From Pusillimonas sp. MFBS29 (GTDB lineage: Bacteria; Pseudomonadota; Gammaproteobacteria; Burkholderiales; Burkholderiaceae_B), in the NCBI RefSeq assembly GCF_020687695.1, contig NZ_JAJEWL010000003.1:248001-312000 (forward strand): DNA of 64,000 nt, read 5' to 3'. The notes under the pieces are model-generated. The model ran no database searches, was not told the DNA's origin, and saw only the letters and a program-made list of their open reading frames with translations. A program made the position numbers and the translations under genes. Positions 59,116 to 64,000 of this stretch are shown in pieces (within the stretch, counting starts at the first letter, position 1; each line of letters opens with the position of its first letter).

Positions 59116-61140
59116 TTACTTGGCATCACTCAACAGCAAACTACCCAGCGCAGACGACCTGCCACCCGATAACACCCTGTCCAGCACCGCACCGAAATCG
59201 CGGGCATTCTTGAACCCCACCACCCGTGCATCCGCCAATTGCTGACCATTCCGGTCAAAGAAAATAATTCCCGGAGGCCCGAACAGATTGAAGCGCTTCA
59301 GCAAAGCCCTGTCATCGTCCGTATTCCTGGTCACATCAGCCTGCACCAGCAGCAACTGCGACATCTGCGCCGCCACCCCCGGATCAGTAAATGTGAATTT
59401 CTCCATCTCCAGGCACGACACACACCAGTCTGCATAAAAATCCAGCATGACCGGTCGATTGGTATTCGCCAGCAGATTATCCAGCTCGGCAACCGAACGA
59501 ACCTGAGTGAACTGCTTCTTGACCCCATCAGGATCCAGACCAGCCGGCACACTGCCGCCAACCACCGCTGGCGCAGCAAAAGGTGCGAGCGGGCGAAGCA
59601 GCTCGCGACCACCGGCCGCCATACCCACAATCAGGATTACAGCCCATAGCGCCAGCAACAGACCCACCGCCTTGTTCAGATATCGGCCCGCTCCCGCACC
59701 GGCCGGCACCGCCTCGAATGCACCCATCATGGCCGCGCTCCACAGGGCCAGCACGGCCCAGCCCAGCAACATGAGCCAGGCCGGCAGGATGGAGTTGACC
59801 ATCCACCAGGCGGTTGCCAGCAGCAAAACGCCAAACAATCGCTTGATGCCATTCATCCACGGGCCTGCCTTGGGCAGCAACACACCCGATGTAGCGCCAA
59901 CCGCCAGCAGCAGCAGGCCTTCGCCCCAGGCCATGGCAAACAGGGCCGTTCCACCCAGGACCAGGTCCCCCGTTTGTGAAATGAACAGCAGCACACCCGC
60001 CAGCGGCGCCGCCACGCAAGGCCCCACGATCAATGCCGACACCATGCCCATAAGGAAAACGCCGCCATAGCGCCCGCCAGGCAAACGTGCCAGGCGATGA
60101 TTAAGTGCGGACTGCATGGCCGCAGGAGCCTGCACGGTAAACAGGTCGAACATCGCCAGTGCCAGCACGGCCAGCATTATGGCGAACACAGACAATACCC
60201 AGGGAGTCTGCAACCAGTTGGCCAGGCTGGCTCCGATCAGGCCTGCGGCAATGCCCAGCGCGGTATAGACCAGCGACATACCCAGTACGAACATCGCGGC
60301 CAGGGATAATCCTCGCCAGCGCGACACCTGCTTCTGCTCGCCCGCGTTGCCGGCCAGTATGGCAAGCAGTATGGGAACCATGGGCAGTACACACGGCGTG
60401 AACGACAACAGCAGTCCCAGCAACAAGGACGGGAGAATAATTTCCACCCAGCCGGCGCTGGCCAGATAGGATGCGAATCCGGTATCACCGAGCTTCAGGG
60501 CGCTGCCCATGCCGGCCTGACTATTCTGTGCGGCAATCGCGGCAAGCTCGGCCTGTGAGCGCGGTGCAGGAACGCTGGCTGCCACGTACTGCCCCTGAGC
60601 CTGATAACCACCCGCCACCGGCGTCAGCCGGATTTCCTTGGTCATGGGCGGATAGCACAGCCCCGCATCGGCACAGCCCTGACTCGTCACGGCAATGGTA
60701 AAGGGTTGCCCCGTACCTTGCGTCAGGGGCAAACGGACCGTGACCTGGTCATAATAAACCTCGAGGTCCTTGTCAAAGGTCGGGTCGTACTTGACGATGC
60801 CGGCAGGATAAACCGGCTGGCCCACTGCCGATGCAGAGGGCTGTGGCTCGACGGCGAACTCGAACCGTTCGCGGTACATGTAATACTTGGGGGCGATCTG
60901 GAAATGGATGTCCAGCGTATCAGGCATCGAGCTTGCCGCCGACATGACAAACGCGACTTCCGGATCAAGAAACTCTTCTTCAGCCTGCGCAGTGGCCGGC
61001 TGCAGCAAAAGGACTGCCAGCAGTACGCTGAAAAGCGCCGCCACGATCAGGAACACGCGCCGCGTGGACGTGGCCATTCCGATCAGGCCATCCGTCGTTG
61101 CGACCGGTGTCGTGTTGTAGCTTCGCGGCATGTACTGCAT
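59116..61140 (-). CDS. dsbD: Thiol:disulfide interchange protein DsbD
   Basis: Carries reducing power from cytoplasmic thioredoxin across the inner membrane to periplasmic thiol proteins, including the cytochrome c pathway. The 674 residues comprise an N-terminal signal/anchor, an immunoglobulin-like domain with Cys pair in QGCADAGLCYPP, eight helices with Cys in LSFTPCVLPMVPIL and VGPCVAAPLAG, and a C-terminal thioredoxin domain with YADWCVSCLEME. I chose ATG 61140 (MQYMPRSY): AAAGGAAAG precedes it and it lies 10 nt after cutA. Confidence 0.94.
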   Translation of the reverse strand: MQYMPRSYNTTPVATTDGLIGMATSTRRVFLIVAALFSVLLAVLLLQPATAQAEEEFLDPEVAFVMSAASSMPDTLDIHFQIAPKYYMYRERFEFAVEPQPSASAVGQPVYPAGIVKYDPTFDKDLEVYYDQVTVRLPLTQGTGQPFTIAVTSQGCADAGLCYPPMTKEIRLTPVAGGYQAQGQYVAASVPAPRSQAELAAIAAQNSQAGMGSALKLGDTGFASYLASAGWVEIILPSLLLGLLLSFTPCVLPMVPILLAILAGNAGEQKQVSRWRGLSLAAMFVLGMSLVYTALGIAAGLIGASLANWLQTPWVLSVFAIMLAVLALAMFDLFTVQAPAAMQSALNHRLARLPGGRYGGVFLMGMVSALIVGPCVAAPLAGVLLFISQTGDLVLGGTALFAMAWGEGLLLLAVGATSGVLLPKAGPWMNGIKRLFGVLLLATAWWMVNSILPAWLMLLGWAVLALWSAAMMGAFEAVPAGAGAGRYLNKAVGLLLALWAVILIVGMAAGGRELLRPLAPFAAPAVVGGSVPAGLDPDGVKKQFTQVRSVAELDNLLANTNRPVMLDFYADWCVSCLEMEKFTFTDPGVAAQMSQLLLVQADVTRNTDDDRALLKRFNLFGPPGIIFFDRNGQQLADARVVGFKNARDFGAVLDRVLSGGRSSALGSLLLSDAK

Positions 61141-61150
61141 GAACTTTCCT

Positions 61151-61489
61151 TTAACCCTGTACTTGCGCACGAACCCATTCCAGGTAGCTGACAGAACCGC
61201 CCAGAACGGGCAGCACGAGCACTTCCGGGACTTCGTAGGGGTGCAGGCTCATCAGTCGTTCGATGAGTTCCTGAGCCCGCGATCCCGTGGTCTTGATGGT
61301 CAGGGGAACTTCTTCGGCGCCTTCAAGCTCTCCCTGCCACATGTACATAGACAAGCCGGCAACGCCAAGGTTCACACAGGCGGCCAGATGCTCTTCAACC
61401 AGCACATGCGCAATTCGCTTGGCGAGCAGCATATCGGGGGCGTTGCTGAGTATGACCACTACATCGTGGTCGGCGTATAAGGAAGTCAC
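61151..61489 (-). CDS. cutA: Divalent-cation tolerance protein CutA
   Basis: Small trimeric protein linked with copper tolerance. The core runs from VVVILSNAPDMLLAKRIA through HLAACVNLG and the C-terminal HPYEVPEVLVLPV. The open frame extends back to 61591, where the ATG touches the rplQ terminator, and to ATG 61546 with AAGG upstream. I prefer GTG 61489, preceded by AAAAGG, because it gives 112 residues, the normal CutA length. The exact start is uncertain. dsbD follows by 10 nt. Confidence 0.88.
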   Translation of the reverse strand: MTSLYADHDVVVILSNAPDMLLAKRIAHVLVEEHLAACVNLGVAGLSMYMWQGELEGAEEVPLTIKTTGSRAQELIERLMSLHPYEVPEVLVLPVLGGSVSYLEWVRAQVQG

Positions 61490-61592
61490 GGGCAGGACCT
61501 TTTCCAAGTAACTGAAGGCAAACGATTTTACCCCGGACGCTCCCATCCCGCCTTGCGCTCGCGCAAGTGCCCCGGCCCGGGCAACAGGCATT

Positions 61593-61616
61593 AAAAAACG
61601 GGCCTGAGCCCGTTTT
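61593..61616 (-). terminator. Terminator of the alpha ribosomal operon
   Basis: ACGGGC (61598-61603) pairs with GCCCGT (61608-61613) around CTGA (read on plus); the A run at 61593-61598 gives a T tract on the minus strand. It lies about 20 nt after the rplQ stop. Confidence 0.9.
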
Positions 61617-61635
61617 CATGATGATGCCGGAATAT

Positions 61636-62019
61636 TTATTCGGCTTCGACTTCTTCGACCTCAGGACGGTCAACCAATTCCATGAATGCCATTGGAGCAT
61701 TGTCACCCTGACGGAAGCCCATTTTCAGGACGCGGGTGTAGCCGCCGTTACGCTCTTTGTAGCGAGGGCCGATTTCGGCAAACAGCTTGACCACTGCATC
61801 GCGATCGCGCAGACGGGCAAAAGCCAGGCGCTTGTTGGCCAGGGTAGGCTCTTTGCCCAATGTGATCAGCGGCTCGACAACGCGACGCAGTTCTTTGGCT
61901 TTAGGCAAAGTGGTTTTGATGGCTTCGTGAGTAATCAGGGAAACGGCCATGTTGCGGAACATGGCAAGACGGTGACTACTGGTGCGATTGAGTTTACGCA
62001 ATCCACTGCGATGACGCAT
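61636..62019 (-). CDS. rplQ: 50S ribosomal protein L17
   Basis: Ribosomal protein of 127 residues starting [20 protein letters not shown], the L17 signature, with [12 protein letters not shown] in the core and an acidic C-terminal tail (EVEEVEAE). AAGGA precedes ATG 62019. Last gene of the alpha operon. Confidence 0.98.
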   Translation of the reverse strand: MRHRSGLRKLNRTSSHRLAMFRNMAVSLITHEAIKTTLPKAKELRRVVEPLITLGKEPTLANKRLAFARLRDRDAVVKLFAEIGPRYKERNGGYTRVLKMGFRQGDNAPMAFMELVDRPEVEEVEAE

Positions 62020-62044
62020 GATGTTTTCCTTATGAATCTAAATT

Positions 62045-62070
62045 GGCAGGCAATCCTGCCGGTTAACCGG
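62045..62070. other. Inverted repeats just upstream of rplQ
   Basis: GGCAGG-CAAT-CCTGCC (62045-62060) is followed by the palindrome CCGGTTAACCGG (62059-62070), between the rplQ ribosome site and the rpoA stop. Possibly an mRNA stability or processing element. Confidence 0.45.
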
Positions 62071-62145
62071 ATCTTCTATCAGCCAGGCTGCGGTCCGGGT
62101 GAGGGCGAGACTTTAGCACATTTTCAGTGCCTGGTCCTGGTTACT

Positions 62146-62169
62146 GCGGGCTGCCCGGGGGCGGCCCGC
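62146..62169. other. GC-rich hairpin after rpoA
   Basis: GCGGGCTGCC and GGCGGCCCGC form a 10-bp stem with one mismatch around CGGG, 10 nt past the rpoA stop on the minus strand. There is no T run, so it is not a typical terminator; it may adjust rplQ expression or mRNA decay. Confidence 0.45.
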
Positions 62170-62178
62170 TTACTGCGT

Positions 62179-63168
62179 TCAGGGACGTTCCAGACCCAGA
62201 GGTGGCCAGCTCTCGAGCTTCATGCCCAGAGTCAGGCCGCGTGCGGCAAGAACTTCCTTGATTTCGTTAAGCGACTTGCGGCCCAGGTTCGGAGTCTTGA
62301 GCAGCTCGTTTTCGGTGCGCTGGATGAGATCGCCGATGTAGTAGATGTTTTCGGCTTTCAGGCAGTTGGCCGAACGTACAGTCAGTTCCAGATCGTCGAC
62401 CGGGCGCAGCAGCACGGGATCGATCTGCTGAGCAGCACGCGACGGGGTATCGTCGTATGCATCGCCGGCGCCTTCCAGGGCAGCGAATACCGAGATTTGG
62501 TCCATCAGGATGCGGGCCGATTGACGAACAGCTTCTTCGGGCGACAGCACGCCATTGGTTTCGATATCGAGCACCAGCTTGTCGAGGTCAGTGCGCTGTT
62601 CAACACGGGCGCTTTCTACGGCGTAGCTGACACGACGCACAGGGCTGTACGAGGCGTCGAGCAAAATACGACCGATGGTGTGGGTACGATCATCCGACAA
62701 GGCACGGACGTTACCGGGCACATAGCCACGACCTTGCTCAACCTTGATCTGCATTTCGAGCTTGCCGGCGTCGGTCAGGGTCGCGATAACGTGATCGGGG
62801 TTGATGATTTCAACATCGTGCGGCAATTCAATGTCGCTGGCCAGCACTTCGCCGGCGCCCTGCTTGCGCAGCACCAGAGTCACTTCTTCGCGGTTATGCA
62901 GCTTGAACACCACGCCTTTCAGGTTCAGAAGGATATCAACCACGTCTTCCCGAACACCCGCAACGGTGGAGTACTCGTGAACCACGCCGGTCATCTGGAT
63001 TTCGGTCGGCGCGTAGCCGGTCATGGACGAAAGCAAAATGCGGCGCAGGGCGTTGCCCAGGGTGTGGCCATAGCCACGCTCGAACGGCTCCATCACGACG
63101 CGTGCGTGATTCTTGCCTACAGGTTCGACTTCGATCGAACGGGGTTTCAGAAAACCTTGAGACAGCAT
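62179..63168 (-). CDS. rpoA: RNA polymerase alpha subunit
   Basis: Assembly platform of RNA polymerase, 329 residues. The N-terminal domain has [18 protein letters not shown] for dimerisation and core assembly. The C-terminal domain has [21 protein letters not shown] and [17 protein letters not shown] for UP-element and activator contact. It stands 156 nt after rpsD, with a hairpin in the gap. Confidence 0.99.
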   Translation of the reverse strand: MLSQGFLKPRSIEVEPVGKNHARVVMEPFERGYGHTLGNALRRILLSSMTGYAPTEIQMTGVVHEYSTVAGVREDVVDILLNLKGVVFKLHNREEVTLVLRKQGAGEVLASDIELPHDVEIINPDHVIATLTDAGKLEMQIKVEQGRGYVPGNVRALSDDRTHTIGRILLDASYSPVRRVSYAVESARVEQRTDLDKLVLDIETNGVLSPEEAVRQSARILMDQISVFAALEGAGDAYDDTPSRAAQQIDPVLLRPVDDLELTVRSANCLKAENIYYIGDLIQRTENELLKTPNLGRKSLNEIKEVLAARGLTLGMKLESWPPLGLERP

Positions 63169-63263
63169 GTGTATTCCTTTTCAATACCCTCGGCTCGTTA
63201 CACCGATAAGGCTGACGGACTGACCAGTAAACCGACGTGGCAAACCGGTGAATGAACCGCAAA

Positions 63264-63296
63264 GCCCACTTTCCGGACCAGGCCGGAAAAGTGGGC
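63264..63296. other. Hairpin in the rpsD-rpoA gap
   Basis: GCCCACTTTCCGG and CCGGAAAAGTGGGC form a 13-bp stem with one bulged base around ACCAGG. It lies 28 nt past the rpsD stop. Possible attenuator, processing site or regulator binding site within the alpha operon. Confidence 0.55.
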
Positions 63297-63324
63297 GATA
63301 AGCGGAGTTACTGCAATACTGCGA

Positions 63325-63948
63325 TTAGCGCGAGTACAGCTCGACAACCATCGATTCGTTGACGTCACGGGCGACATCAGCGCGATCAGGAGCTTGCTTG
63401 AACGTACCGGTGAGCTTGCTTGCGTCGACTTCAACCCACTGGGGCAAGCCCTGGCCGGTGGCCAGATCAAGCGACTCACGAATACGCAGCTGAGCCTTGG
63501 CCTTTTCACGAATCGAGATGACGTCACCAGCCTTGACCAGCATGGAAGCGATGTCGGCGGTACGGCCGTTCAGCTCGATAGCACGGTGGTTAACCAGCTG
63601 ACGTGCTTCGGCGCGAGTGGAGCCAAAACCCATACGGTAAACGACGTTGTCCAGACGCGATTCCAGCAACTGAATCAGGGTCTCGCCTGTGTTGCCACGG
63701 CGACGCTCAGCTTCAGCAAAATACTTGCGGAATTGCTTTTCCAGAACACCGTACATGCGCTTGAGCTTTTGCTTCTCGCGCAGCTGCACACCGTAATCGG
63801 AGGTGCGAGCACCCGATGTACGGCCGTGCTGACCGGGTTTGGACTCGATTTTGCATTTCGAGTCGAGTGAGCGACGAGCGCTCTTCAAGAACAAATCTGT
63901 ACCCTCGCGACGCGAGAGTTTGCATTTAGGTCCAATATAACGTGCCAA
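63325..63948 (-). CDS. rpsD: 30S ribosomal protein S4
   Basis: Primary rRNA-binding protein of the small subunit, 207 residues, starting [20 protein letters not shown]. The S4 RNA-binding domain lies in the second half ([31 protein letters not shown]). In enterobacteria S4 also represses the alpha operon. It starts 11 nt after rpsK. Confidence 0.99.
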   Translation of the reverse strand: MARYIGPKCKLSRREGTDLFLKSARRSLDSKCKIESKPGQHGRTSGARTSDYGVQLREKQKLKRMYGVLEKQFRKYFAEAERRRGNTGETLIQLLESRLDNVVYRMGFGSTRAEARQLVNHRAIELNGRTADIASMLVKAGDVISIREKAKAQLRIRESLDLATGQGLPQWVEVDASKLTGTFKQAPDRADVARDVNESMVVELYSR

Positions 63949-63959
63949 GATGCTTCCCC

Positions 63960-64000
63960 TTAGATGCGACGACGCTTGGGCGGACGGCAGCCGTTATGCG
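63960..64000 (-). CDS. rpsK: 30S ribosomal protein S11 (C-terminal fragment)
   Basis: The last codons of a gene entering from the right edge read [12 protein letters not shown] then TAA. This is the universal C-terminus of S11, and the position just before rpsD fits the alpha operon order. Confidence 0.95.
   Translation of the reverse strand, partial: HNGCRPPKRRRI

Noticed and set aside
61490-61591. CutA starting at ATG 61591
   Set aside because: That ATG touches the T tract of the rplQ terminator and gives a 146-residue protein, longer than the family; a later start is more credible.
61567-63255. Very long plus-strand frame across rplQ and rpoA
   Set aside because: It runs antisense through two essential, well-conserved genes; typical GC-rich shadow frame.

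Overview
The window looks like a chromosomal segment of a betaproteobacterium, order Burkholderiales, most likely family Alcaligenaceae (Bordetella/Achromobacter/Pusillimonas-like). The grounds are gene content and order recognised by eye: a cox cluster with its small assembly protein, DUF2970, twin-TM and SURF1 genes; fmdB-DUF502-aspS; mrcA-lptM-lysA; resB-ccsB next to a cytochrome c4, engB and hemB; and the end of the alpha ribosomal operon followed by cutA and dsbD. No database search was possible. I see no rRNA, tRNA, CRISPR array, phage or complete insertion sequence.

Layout. 1-4104 (minus): a truncated Tat-type exported protein, a GT4 glycosyltransferase, a DHA2 drug exporter and glmU. 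4182-5888: a PhaM-like granule protein and a Nudix hydrolase. 6136-14583 (plus, with one opposite small gene): the terminal oxidase operon coxB-coxA-small-DUF2970-coxC, then SURF1, a Sco-like protein, heme A and heme O synthases and a Sco copper chaperone. These build and equip one aa3/caa3-type oxidase, but the expected ctaG (Cox11) is missing. 14592-18289 (minus): a CPA1 antiporter with a degenerate cNMP-binding tail, and rpoH behind a perfect CIRCE operator. 18457-19614: an orphan periplasmic binding protein. 19615-21590: glutathione-dependent formaldehyde detoxification (fghA, frmA). 21738-26677 (minus): clsB, a YbhP-like phosphodiesterase, aspS, DUF502 and an FmdB-like zinc ribbon.

26857-31612 (minus): a PF07399 antiporter, ubiA, an aminotransferase, a 40-residue membrane protein and a Rieske oxygenase. 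31820-32452: a 2OG-Fe(II) oxygenase. 32429-37322 (minus): a six-gene operon of a CuyA/DcyD-type C-S lyase, a complete GltIJKL-type amino-acid ABC transporter and an Asp/Glu-type racemase. A divergent LysR regulator (37440-38363) faces it across a palindromic operator candidate. This reads as a self-contained cassette for uptake and desulfuration or desulfonation of a cysteine/cysteate-like compound. 38419-41899: an MFS_3 exporter, ssb and a second MFS exporter. 42059-47747: uvrA, dgt, aroB and aroK. 47863-51847: PBP1A, lptM and lysA. 51902-56119 (minus): system II cytochrome c maturation (resB, ccsB) and a diheme cytochrome c4. 56273-58207: engB, hemB and dodecin. 59116-64000 (minus): dsbD, cutA, rplQ, rpoA, rpsD and the end of rpsK.

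The only long gene-free stretch, 58208-59115, is a repeat island. It holds a 40-bp tandem repeat, large nested inverted repeats and a near-palindromic MITE-like element of about 240 bp with terminal inverted repeats. Respiration and cytochrome assembly dominate the window (cox, cta, sco, ccs, c4, hemB, dsbD, ubiA). The most unusual items are the CIRCE-controlled rpoH, the cysteate-like cassette, the repeat island, the hairpin abutting the resB start codon and the missing ctaG.
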